From Desulfomicrobium sp. ZS1 (GTDB lineage Bacteria; Desulfobacterota; Desulfovibrionia; Desulfovibrionales; Desulfomicrobiaceae): a DNA stretch of 64,000 nucleotides. The position numbers and the translations under genes were made by a program. The notes below the pieces were generated by a model. That model was given only the letters and a program-made list of their open reading frames with translations. It had not been told where the DNA came from and did not search any database. Positions 54,315-61,144 of the stretch are shown one piece after another. Numbering within the stretch: position 1 is the first letter of the stretch; each line of letters starts with the position of its first letter. The stretch spans positions 62,001-126,000 of the forward strand of contig NZ_CP100351.1 of NCBI RefSeq assembly GCF_024204645.1. Reading direction: 5' to 3'.

Positions 54315-55463
54315 TTACATCGCGTCTTGGGCAACACGGACCTGCACGCCGGGGCGCGCCTTCTGCAAACCTTCAATGACCACGCGATCCCCGGCGGCCA
54401 GCCCCTCACGAACAATCCAGTCACCGCCGACCGCACGGTCCAGTTCCAGGGGACGGGCAGCCACCTTTTCCTCGCCGTCAACGACCATGGCCTGGGGTTG
54501 ACCCTGCGCATTGCGGACCACGGCCTGTTGCGGGATGAGCAGCGCGCTGGCCAGCACCCCTTCCTCGACGACGGCGCGGACATACATGCCCGGCAGAAGG
54601 TCGCGCTCGGGATTGGGGAAGACGGCGCGCAGCGTGACGGAGCCGGTGCTCTGATCGACACTGGCCTCGGCCAGCTGCAGGACGCCTTCATGGGCGTAGA
54701 CCGCGCCGTCTTCAAGGATGAGGCTCACTTTCGTCGCGGCCTCGCCTGCGGACTGGACGGCCCCGCTTTTCAGGGCGTGCTTCATGCGCAAAAGTTCCGT
54801 GTTGGACTGGGTCAGGTCGACATAGATGGGGTCGAGTTGCTGCACGGTGGCCATTGTCTGGGCCTGATTGGCCGTGACCAGTGCGCCGGGGGTGATGGTG
54901 GATCGGCCGATGCGGCCGCTTATGGGCGAGAGGACTTTGGTCCGCTCAAGATCGATGTGGGCGGCTCCAAGCTCGGCCTGAGCCGCGGCCACATTGGCCT
55001 CGGCCAGGGCCAGGGCAGCCTGCACTTCGTCATGGTCCTGCTGGCTGACGGCCTTGGTACGGATCAGGTCGCGGTAGCGCACGGCCTTGAGCCGAGCCGG
55101 CTCCAGTTCGGCCTTGGCCTTGGCCACGGCGGCCTTGGCGCGGGCCACGGCCACTTCATAGGTGGATGGGTCGATCTGATACAGGAGCTGGCCGGCCTTG
55201 ATCTCAGCGCCTTCGGTAAAGGCCCGCTTCTGGATGATACCGCCGACCTGCGGCCGGATTTCAGCTGTCTGGTACGCAGCGGTGCGTCCCGGCAACTCCG
55301 TAGTCAGCCGGACCTCCTTTTCCTGCATGGTCACCACGGCCACTTCCGGTGCCGGAGCAACCCGGGCCGCAGTGGGCTGGTTGGCCTGAGATGGGCTGTT
55401 CCAGACAAGATAGCCAAGGCCGACGGCGACCACTATGACAACGGGAATGAGTATTTTCTTCAT
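54315..55463 (-). CDS. RND efflux periplasmic adaptor (AcrA/MexA type)
   Basis: Membrane fusion protein of 382 residues. An N-terminal transmembrane anchor or signal (about 4-22) precedes the barrel-sandwich lipoyl domain (PGRTAAYQTAEIRPQVGGIIQKRAFTEG region), an alpha hairpin with heptads (VARAKAAVAKAKAELEPARLK), and beta-barrel and membrane-proximal domains (LLPGMYVRAVVEEG). No lipobox Cys is present, unlike AcrA, so it is probably anchored by the uncleaved helix. A TetR operator lies about 40 bases upstream. Confidence 0.94.
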   Translation of the reverse strand: MKKILIPVVIVVAVGLGYLVWNSPSQANQPTAARVAPAPEVAVVTMQEKEVRLTTELPGRTAAYQTAEIRPQVGGIIQKRAFTEGAEIKAGQLLYQIDPSTYEVAVARAKAAVAKAKAELEPARLKAVRYRDLIRTKAVSQQDHDEVQAALALAEANVAAAQAELGAAHIDLERTKVLSPISGRIGRSTITPGALVTANQAQTMATVQQLDPIYVDLTQSNTELLRMKHALKSGAVQSAGEAATKVSLILEDGAVYAHEGVLQLAEASVDQSTGSVTLRAVFPNPERDLLPGMYVRAVVEEGVLASALLIPQQAVVRNAQGQPQAMVVDGEEKVAARPLELDRAVGGDWIVREGLAAGDRVVIEGLQKARPGVQVRVAQDAM

Positions 55464-55499
55464 TTTGTCCTTCCTGGAGTACGGTTTTGAAAATTGTAT

Positions 55500-55515
55500 G
55501 TGAACGAATGTTCAC
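55500..55515 (-). promoter_or_regulatory. TetR operator upstream of the adaptor gene
   Basis: A 16-base palindrome GTGAAC-GAAT-GTTCAC lies between tetR and the efflux operon. On the minus strand it directly abuts a TACAAT -10-like hexamer (55493-55498), so a bound repressor would cover the promoter. It matches the site before tetR at 13 of 16 positions, which supports a shared regulator. Confidence 0.72.
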
Positions 55516-55532
55516 TTCGTTGGCAAAAAAAA

Positions 55533-56129
55533 TCAGGGGGTCACGCCTTGGGCAAACATTTTCCAGTTGGCCTCAGCCTGGGTTTTGGGATCGATCATGT
55601 CGCCGCGCCTGCTGTACAGGATGGCGATGGTCAGGAATTGTCCCAGAAACTGCACGAATATCTGATCCGCATCGATATCGGCGCGGATTTCTCCGGCAGC
55701 CTGCCCCTGGCGGATGATGCCGGCCACCTCGGACTGGTGCTGCTGATGATTGGCAAGCAGCCGGTCCCGCAAGTGGGTCTCGTCGCTCCACAGCGCATCC
55801 GAGAGCACTAGGTTCGGCAGCGCGCGGTAACGTTCAACCACGCTGATGTGCAGGTCGTAGCAGCGGCGCAACTTGGTCAGGGCCGGGCCCGGTTCTTCGA
55901 GGGCCTGACGGATTCCTTCGGTCTTGACGTCGTCGAGCAGGTCCAGGACGCTGGCCAGGATGTCGGCCTTGCCGCCGGGGAAATGTCTGTACAGGGCCGG
56001 CGCGGTCACACCCACGGCGCGGGCCACGTTGCGTGCGGTCAGCGCCCCGACACCCAGGTCGGCAACCAGCGCCAGGGCCGCTTCGGCGATCTGTTCGCGG
56101 CGAATTATTGTGGTCAGTCGTTTTGCCAT
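55533..56129 (-). CDS. TetR-family repressor of the efflux operon
   Basis: A 198-residue regulator. The N-terminal HTH runs from about residue 12 to 55 (REQIAEAALALVADLGVGALTARNVARAVGVTAPALYRHFPGGK, shown here in outline), followed by an all-helical ligand-binding domain. It lies directly upstream of, and in the same direction as, the adaptor-RND-channel genes. Two matching palindromes, one in its own promoter and one before the adaptor gene, indicate autoregulation and repression of the pump. The predicted transcription start is only about 2 bases before the ATG, so the message may be leaderless. Confidence 0.92.
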   Translation of the reverse strand: MAKRLTTIIRREQIAEAALALVADLGVGALTARNVARAVGVTAPALYRHFPGGKADILASVLDLLDDVKTEGIRQALEEPGPALTKLRRCYDLHISVVERYRALPNLVLSDALWSDETHLRDRLLANHQQHQSEVAGIIRQGQAAGEIRADIDADQIFVQFLGQFLTIAILYSRRGDMIDPKTQAEANWKMFAQGVTP

Positions 56130-56137
56130 GGAGGGCT

Positions 56138-56166
56138 TAGTTAACGATCGTTCACTTTGCCGTCAA
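56138..56166 (-). promoter_or_regulatory. tetR promoter with operator in the spacer
   Basis: On the minus strand a TTGACG -35 box and a TAACTA -10 box are 17 bases apart. The palindromic site GTGAACGATCGTTAAC (56140-56155) fills most of the spacer, the classic place for a repressor that blocks RNA polymerase. Confidence 0.65.
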
Positions 56167-56285
56167 GAGTAAATTGAAAGATAAAATGAAGAAATTTCGT
56201 TGCGGCAAATGGTCCTTCAGACAACGATTGAAAAGAAAAACAGGGTGGAAAGAAGACGTTTTGTTCTGGAGCGGCAGGCGGCCCG

Positions 56286-56311
56286 TTGCTGACAAGGCCT
56301 TGTGTTATAAA
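56286..56311 (+). promoter_or_regulatory. Possible rubrerythrin promoter with palindrome
   Basis: A perfect 12-base palindrome ACAAGGCCTTGT (56292-56303) is flanked by TTGCTG and TATAAA. The 14-base spacing between the two hexamers is shorter than usual, so the promoter call is weak, but a regulator-binding palindrome here is plausible for an oxidative stress gene. Confidence 0.3.
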
Positions 56312-56394
56312 AAAAAGTACTTGCAACTTTGAAAGGCATTCAGTAGCAAGATGGGAATCATTCCTGATAATCAAAACATCAAAGGAGAATACCG

Positions 56395-56889
56395 ATGAGC
56401 AAGACGACCGATAATTTGAAAGAGGCCTTTGCCGGAGAATCCCAGGCTAACCGCAAATATCTGGCTTTCGCCAAAAAGGCTGAAGAAGAGGGGCTCCCGC
56501 AGGTCGCCAAGTTGTTTCGGGCTGCGGCTCACGCCGAGACCATCCACGCCCATGCCCATTTGCGCCTCATGAAGGGAGTCGGCTCCACGGCCGAGAACCT
56601 CAAAGAGGCTGTGGCTGGTGAAACCCATGAATTCAAGTCCATGTATCCGGCCATGATCGCCGACGCCAAGGCCGAAGGCGAAAAAGCCGCCGAAAAATAT
56701 TTCGGTTTCGCCAACCAGGCCGAGGAATGCCACGCAAACCTCTACTCCAAGGCGGCGGAGCAGATGAGCGAACTGGCGGCCGTGGACTACTACGTCTGCA
56801 GCATCTGCGGGCACATCCACGAAGGTGAGCCCACCGATAAATGTCCGATCTGCGGCGCGCCCCCCAAGGCATATGGCGTCGTAGCCTAA
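56395..56889 (+). CDS. Rubrerythrin
   Basis: Peroxide-reducing non-haem iron protein of 164 residues. The four-helix domain (1-125) provides the diiron ligands in EAFAGESQANRKY, HAETIHAHAH, AVAGETHEF and NQAEECH. The C-terminal rubredoxin-like domain has CSICGHIHEG and CPICGAPPKAY for one FeS4 iron. It accepts electrons from rubredoxin or similar and detoxifies H2O2 in anaerobes. AAAGGAGAA precedes the ATG. The gene is flanked by a regulator-free 240-base upstream region and a terminator, so it is probably monocistronic. Confidence 0.97.
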   Translation: MSKTTDNLKEAFAGESQANRKYLAFAKKAEEEGLPQVAKLFRAAAHAETIHAHAHLRLMKGVGSTAENLKEAVAGETHEFKSMYPAMIADAKAEGEKAAEKYFGFANQAEECHANLYSKAAEQMSELAAVDYYVCSICGHIHEGEPTDKCPICGAPPKAYGVVA

Positions 56890-56914
56890 GGGCCTGCCTG
56901 TCGGTCCGGACTAA

Positions 56915-56949
56915 AAAAGCCGCGTTCCCTGCCTGGGAGCGCGGCTTTT
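56915..56949 (+). terminator. Terminator after rubrerythrin
   Basis: Hairpin AAAAGCCGCGTTCCC / GGGAGCGCGGCTTTT with a 5-base loop and one G-T wobble, preceded by A and followed by TTTTC. It ends the rubrerythrin message. Confidence 0.8.
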
Positions 56950-56955
56950 CAAATG

Positions 56956-56989
56956 AAAAAGGCCATGCATCGCTGCACGGCCTTTTTTT
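56956..56989 (-). terminator. Terminator after the DEAD-box helicase gene
   Basis: Hairpin AAAAAGGCC-a-TGCA / TGCA-c-GGCCTTTTT on the minus strand side, with T residues following. It lies back-to-back with the rubrerythrin terminator between convergent genes. Confidence 0.75.
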
Positions 56990-57005
56990 CGTAATTTTTC
57001 CGGCC

Positions 57006-58598
57006 CTATCTTCTGGGGGCCGGGGCGCTGGGCCGGGCTTTGGCCTTGGTGAAGGCAAGCTCGGTGCCTTTGCCCTTGTTGAACATAGCCAGGACCCTCT
57101 CGGCATCCTGGAAGGGCAATGAAACAAAGGCGAAGGTTTCCATGATCTGGATGTCCCAAATTTTCTTGGGCGGGATGTTGCACTTGTCGCCCAGGAAGGT
57201 CAGCAGGCGCTTGGGCGTCATGCCGTCCTTGCGGCCCTGGGTCACGAAGAGGCGGGTCTTGCCCGTCTTGTCGACCACGAAGGCGTCGCCGATCTCCTTG
57301 TAGTTGGAGGCGTCCAGCTCTTCCTGAAACATGTACTGCAAGAGGGCGGCCAGGGTTTCGCGGGGCTTGCTCTGGTCGAGGAGCTCCTGGGCCATGCCCA
57401 TGAACTCAAGCTCCGGCTCCGTAGTCATGATCTCCTGCAGCTCCGCCCGGATCCGGCCTTTCTTCATATTGATGACATCGGAGACCTTGGGCAGCCGAGC
57501 CTTGCGGATGTCCGTGCGGGCGTGCTTGCTGATGAACTGCAGGCGGCGGTACTCCGAGGGCGTGATGAAGGTGATGGCGATGCCCTGCTTGCCGGCGCGT
57601 CCGGTGCGGCCAATGCGGTGCACGTAGGCTTCCGGATCGTGGGGCAGATCGAAATTGATGACGTGGGTCAGGTCATGCACGTCGATGCCGCGCGCGGCCA
57701 CGTCGGTGGCGACCAGGATCGTGACCAGCTTCTTTTTGAATTTGATCAGCATCTTTTCGCGCAGGCTCTGGGACATGTCGCCGTGCAGGGTGTCGGCCTC
57801 GTAGCCGCGTTCCATCAGACGCTGGGATACGGCGTCGGCGTCGATCTTGGTGCGGGTGAAGACAAGTCCGTAGAAGTCCGGCTCCATGTCGATGATCCGG
57901 CACAGGGCCTCGAATTTGTCGCTCATGGCGACCTCGAAGTAGATCTGGTCGGTCTGGGTAGCCGTGAGCTGCTCGGAGACAGCCTTGATGATCTGATAGT
58001 CGCCCATGTATTTTTTGGCGATGCGCAGGATTTCAGGCGGCATGGTCGCGGAGAAAAGCATGGTGCGCTTTTCGGTGGCCGTCTGCTCCATGATTTCCAG
58101 CACGTCGTCCAGAAAGCCCATGTTCAGCATTTCGTCCGCTTCGTCGAGAATGAGAAAGCGGATGCCGGAGAGATTCAGGCTGCCCCGGCGCAGATGGTCG
58201 AGCACGCGGCCCGGTGTTCCGACAACCACGGACACCCCTTTCTTGAGGCTCCGAAGCTGAATCTCCATGGACTGGCCGCCGTAGATGGGGGCGACATTGA
58301 TGGTCCGGCCGCCACGCAGGGAGTTGACCTCCTCCGCGACCTGGATGGCCAGTTCGCGGGTGGGGGCGAGCACCAGCGCCTGTACCGTCCGGATGTCCGG
58401 GTCCAGCATTTCGAGCAGCGGCAGGCCAAAGGCCGCGGTCTTGCCCGTGCCGGTCTGGGCCTGGGCCACGATGTCGCTATCGCCGGTCAGTACGGCCGGG
58501 ATGGTCTTGATCTGGATGGGAGTCGGTTCTTCAAAACCCTTGCGGGCCAGAGCCTGGATGCTCAGTTCGGATAAGCCTAATTCAGAAAATGTAGTCAT
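57006..58598 (-). CDS. deaD: DEAD-box RNA helicase (DeaD/CsdA type)
   Basis: ATP-dependent RNA helicase of 530 residues for ribosome assembly and RNA decay, often cold-induced. The Q motif is FEEPTPIQ, Walker A AQTGTGKT at 47-54, the DEAD box at 152-155 (ILDEADEM), SAT in LFSATMPPE, and motifs V/VI in DVAARGIDV and HRIGRTGRAG. A C-terminal DbpA-type RNA-binding domain (LFVTQGRKDGMTPKRLLTFL...IWDIQIMETFAFV) follows, as in CsdA. AAGGTATT precedes the ATG. A leader of about 186 bases with a terminator-like hairpin lies upstream. Confidence 0.94.
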   Translation of the reverse strand: MTTFSELGLSELSIQALARKGFEEPTPIQIKTIPAVLTGDSDIVAQAQTGTGKTAAFGLPLLEMLDPDIRTVQALVLAPTRELAIQVAEEVNSLRGGRTINVAPIYGGQSMEIQLRSLKKGVSVVVGTPGRVLDHLRRGSLNLSGIRFLILDEADEMLNMGFLDDVLEIMEQTATEKRTMLFSATMPPEILRIAKKYMGDYQIIKAVSEQLTATQTDQIYFEVAMSDKFEALCRIIDMEPDFYGLVFTRTKIDADAVSQRLMERGYEADTLHGDMSQSLREKMLIKFKKKLVTILVATDVAARGIDVHDLTHVINFDLPHDPEAYVHRIGRTGRAGKQGIAITFITPSEYRRLQFISKHARTDIRKARLPKVSDVINMKKGRIRAELQEIMTTEPELEFMGMAQELLDQSKPRETLAALLQYMFQEELDASNYKEIGDAFVVDKTGKTRLFVTQGRKDGMTPKRLLTFLGDKCNIPPKKIWDIQIMETFAFVSLPFQDAERVLAMFNKGKGTELAFTKAKARPSAPAPRR

Positions 58599-58618
58599 GA
58601 TAATACCTTGCGGGCATG

Positions 58619-58673
58619 GGCCTCGCGGTCAAAAGAAAACCCGGCTCTGGAACCGGGCCTTTACCGTGAGGCC
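58619..58673 (-). promoter_or_regulatory. Attenuator-like structured leader of the DEAD-box gene
   Basis: On the minus strand the leader holds CCCGG-TTCCAGAG-CCGGG (58640-58657) followed by TTTTCTTTT, resembling an intrinsic terminator, ending about 30 bases before the ATG. An upstream GGCCT-CACGGTAA-AGGCC hairpin (58656-58673) shares bases with its first arm, and a GAGGCC after the T run (58619-58624) can pair with the same GGCCTC. The competing pairings look like an attenuator. Confidence 0.5.
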
Positions 58674-58790
58674 GACTGTCCAAGGCGGGAAAATAAGCAT
58701 TTCGAAAACGTGTGGAACCAAATCGAAGAGCGAACATGCTCAAGAAGGGTCGTGCGGAAAAGGAAGAATTCCCTCAAGAAATGCTCGGGG

Positions 58791-58819
58791 TATATATATG
58801 TGTGTTTTAGGTTTGGCAA
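58791..58819 (-). promoter_or_regulatory. Promoter of the DEAD-box helicase gene
   Basis: On the minus strand TTGCCA and TATATA are separated by 17 bases. The start would be near 58784, giving a leader of about 186 bases, as is known for cold-shock RNA helicase genes in other bacteria. Confidence 0.6.
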
Positions 58820-58843
58820 GAATTAATTTTGAATAGTGCGCAC

Positions 58844-58869
58844 AAAAAAGGGCGAATCCAGGTTCGCCC
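58844..58869 (-). terminator. Terminator after the TrmO-aldolase fusion gene
   Basis: Hairpin GGGCGAA / TTCGCCC with a 6-base loop, followed on the minus strand by six T. It lies 20 bases after the stop codon and insulates the DEAD-box gene promoter from upstream transcription. Confidence 0.85.
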
Positions 58870-58888
58870 CTCGGGGTAGGCTTTAAGC

Positions 58889-59863
58889 TCAGCGCGTCAT
58901 CGCGATCCCGGCCAGGCTCTCGAGTTCTTCGGAGAGCCCCAACGCTTGGATCATGGAGCCTCCCCAACAGACCAGCCCGTGGTTGTCCATGAACACGGCC
59001 TCGAAGTCCCGGCTGGCCAGACCCACGGCCTGGGCCAGTTCCGGAGTGCCGGGCCGGTGGGCGGGCACGCGGGTCAGCTTGTCGGCGAAGACCCGGCCTT
59101 CAAAGAGCGGGAGGTCAAGCAAAGGACCCTCGCCGCGCAGGGACAGGGCCAGAAGCTTTGGCGGGTGGGTGTGCACGATGGCTTTTGCCTGGGGCTGATT
59201 GCGATAGATATCAAGATGCACGGCAAGTTCCGATGAGGCCCGTACCGATGACAGGGGTGTTCCCGTGGCCAGGTCGACCACGGCCAGATCCTTCGGGGAG
59301 AGATGCCCTTTGGCGCTGCCGGTCGCCGTGATTATGACGCGTTCTCCTTGGCGCATGCTCACGTTGCCGTTGAATCCGGCGAAGAGGCCGCGCTGCCAGC
59401 CGTCGCGGCCGGCCGTAAGGATGGCCTGGCCCGTGTCGGGATTTACCAGGGATGAGAATTCGGTTTGGGTTGGGCTAGGGGTGTTGTCGGGCTTGATGTC
59501 GATGACGGGGGTGCCGTCGATGACCTCCAGGGGATGCACTTTGAGACGCAGTTCCTCGCGGCCGAGGATGCGCACCGCATGCAGGCCTATGGGCGTGGGG
59601 CGGTCGGGGGAGCGGGTCGAGAAGATACCGCGCATGGGCAGTTCCCTGTTTCCCTGAGGGTGGCAGCGCAGCACGCTCTGGTCGCCCTGGTGCATCCAGG
59701 TCAGGACCAGAATGGCGTCTCCGACCTGCAGGTCCGTGGCTGCCGGTTCAAAATCCGGGGTCAGTTCAATCCAAACTGGAGGCATCGAGGTCTGGCCGTA
59801 TTTTGGACACTGCTCGCGGCTTACGAGATGGGAGCGAACGGTGCCGATGACGCGAGGGTTCAT
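58889..59863 (-). CDS. TrmO (tRNA m6t6A37 methyltransferase) fused to a class II aldolase/adducin domain
   Basis: A single 324-residue frame with two unrelated domains. Residues 1-126 are TrmO/TsaA (UPF0066): the core TRSPDRPTPIGLHAVRIL and VHPLEVIDGTPVIDIKP are diagnostic for the SAM-dependent enzyme that methylates t6A37 in tRNA-Thr. Residues about 141-324 are a complete class II aldolase domain: GFNGNVSM, SSELAVHLDIY, the zinc ligands His231 and His233 in VHTHPP, Glu212 and His295 in DNHGLV. Both domains keep their key residues. The aldolase part may act on a sugar phosphate or pentulose; the reason for the fusion is unknown. AAGGATA precedes the ATG. Confidence 0.88.
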   Translation of the reverse strand: MNPRVIGTVRSHLVSREQCPKYGQTSMPPVWIELTPDFEPAATDLQVGDAILVLTWMHQGDQSVLRCHPQGNRELPMRGIFSTRSPDRPTPIGLHAVRILGREELRLKVHPLEVIDGTPVIDIKPDNTPSPTQTEFSSLVNPDTGQAILTAGRDGWQRGLFAGFNGNVSMRQGERVIITATGSAKGHLSPKDLAVVDLATGTPLSSVRASSELAVHLDIYRNQPQAKAIVHTHPPKLLALSLRGEGPLLDLPLFEGRVFADKLTRVPAHRPGTPELAQAVGLASRDFEAVFMDNHGLVCWGGSMIQALGLSEELESLAGIAMTR

Positions 59864-60016
59864 GAAAATATCCTTGCTGCGGGTTCTGGGGCAGGGGTGC
59901 GGACGTATCTTTACTGCCCGTCATTTTGTCCGTCAAACATCAGACGATCTTGAATCGCTCCAGATGCGTCCCTCGCCCTCCTGGCCGCAAATCCCGGGAC
60001 TGTTGCCTGGTGAATT

Positions 60017-60033
60017 TTGGTACGATGCTTGTC
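60017..60033 (+). promoter_or_regulatory. Possible sigma-54-type site upstream of the universal stress protein
   Basis: TTGGTACG-ATGC-TTGTC resembles the -24/-12 consensus YTGGCACG-N4-TTGCW with two mismatches. The GG of the -24 part is kept, while the C of the -12 GC is T. The start would be about 48 bases before the ATG. Tentative. Confidence 0.25.
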
Positions 60034-60091
60034 TTGAAATTGTGAAAAGGGTAGCAATGATGACGTTTTCAACCATAACCTCGGAGCGCGC

Positions 60092-60943
60092 ATGAACCGC
60101 TTCTCCACCAGCCTTCTGGGTGAAGCCAAGACTCTGCTTCTGGCCACGGACGGTTCCCGTTTCAGCGAAGGGGCGCTGCAGGAGGCTATCTTTTTCGGCC
60201 AGGCCTGCGCCGCCCGCTTGATAGTTCTGCACGTGGTCAAAGTCGATGTCGAATCCCTCAAATCCGCCAACGCCAAGGTCACGCGCAAGCAGCAGGAGAT
60301 CGCTCCGTATCTGGAAGACGTTCGCAAGATGGCCAGGGACAGCGGGGTGGAGTGCGAAACCGTCGTGGTCGGCTCCTCGGTGCCTGAGCACGCCATCGTC
60401 GAGCAGGCCAGGAAGCGCAAGGTCGATGTCATCATCATGGGCCGTCATGGCCGGGCTGGACGGTTGTATCTGCTGGTGGGCAGCATGACCGCGAAGGTCA
60501 TCGGGCTCGGGTTTCCCATGGTGCTCATGCTCCCCAAGGATTTCACGATGACCGGGACCCATGTGCTGGTGGCCGTGGACGATTCACCGAACAGCCGTTT
60601 GGCCGTTGAGGAAGCCCTAAGCCTCGGGATGTGCTGCGTGACCCTGGAGCGACTGACCTTTGTGGCGGTCGCGCGGCGAGAGAGCGGTTTGCCCGAGGCC
60701 AGGAAAATGGTCGAGGACGTCTGTACCCGCGGCCGGGAGAAGTGGCCGCACCTTCATTTCGAGGCCGTGGCCGGGGTCGGGCATCCCTCGAACATCATCG
60801 TGCAGGCCGCCGAAGAGCGCGCTGTGGACATGATCATGATCGGCGGCATGGTCTCGGGGCCTCTGCCCAAGATGTTCAGCGGCCGGGTCACCAAGGAGGT
60901 CTGCGGCTGGGCGCACTGCGCCGTACTGGTAGTCACCGCCTAG
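60092..60943 (+). CDS. Tandem universal stress protein
   Basis: A 283-residue soluble protein of two UspA domains (about 11-147 and 153-283). Domain 1 starts TLLLATDGSRFSEGALQEA and has the nucleotide-binding-type loop MGRHGRAGRLYLLVGSMTAKVI; in domain 2 the corresponding loop is IGGMVSGPLPKMFSGRVTKEV, which lacks the usual G-x-R-G pattern. Domain 1 may bind ATP and domain 2 is less clear. Usp proteins act in stress survival. The gene lies between a divergent tRNA-modifying fusion gene and a large inverted repeat before sulP. Confidence 0.9.
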   Translation: MNRFSTSLLGEAKTLLLATDGSRFSEGALQEAIFFGQACAARLIVLHVVKVDVESLKSANAKVTRKQQEIAPYLEDVRKMARDSGVECETVVVGSSVPEHAIVEQARKRKVDVIIMGRHGRAGRLYLLVGSMTAKVIGLGFPMVLMLPKDFTMTGTHVLVAVDDSPNSRLAVEEALSLGMCCVTLERLTFVAVARRESGLPEARKMVEDVCTRGREKWPHLHFEAVAGVGHPSNIIVQAAEERAVDMIMIGGMVSGPLPKMFSGRVTKEVCGWAHCAVLVVTA

Positions 60944-61068
60944 GAAGCCTTTCAAAAAACGTTCTGGACTGCGTTGCTCCCCGATTCCGGAGGGCTCATG
61001 TAGGTAAGCTACACTTCACCCTCCGGAATCGGCTCGCGCCTTGCCAGAACGCTTTTTGAAAGGCTTCC
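60943..61068. repeat. 126-bp nested inverted repeat between usp and the SulP gene
   Basis: Outer arms of 25 bases (GGAAGCCTTTCAAAAAACGTTCTGG and CCAGAACGCTTTTTGAAAGGCTTCC, one mismatch, each quoted in part here as they are read on one strand) enclose inner arms of 14 bases (CCGATTCCGGAGGG / CCCTCCGGAATCGG) and a central TGTAG-GTAAG-CTACA. The result can fold into one long branched cruciform. It has the look of a dispersed, non-coding mobile or processing repeat, and could also end transcription from both sides. Confidence 0.75.
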
Positions 61069-61144
61069 GCGGAATTCAACAGTCGCCGGGTGCGTGCCGT
61101 GGGTTTTGGCTTCTTCTTCGAACCATTTGACAAGGAACGGTCTC

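Noticed and set aside
53571-55490. A 639-residue open frame opposite the RND and adaptor genes
   Set aside because: It spans two clearly coding genes on the other strand and has His/Gly-rich, non-protein-like composition.
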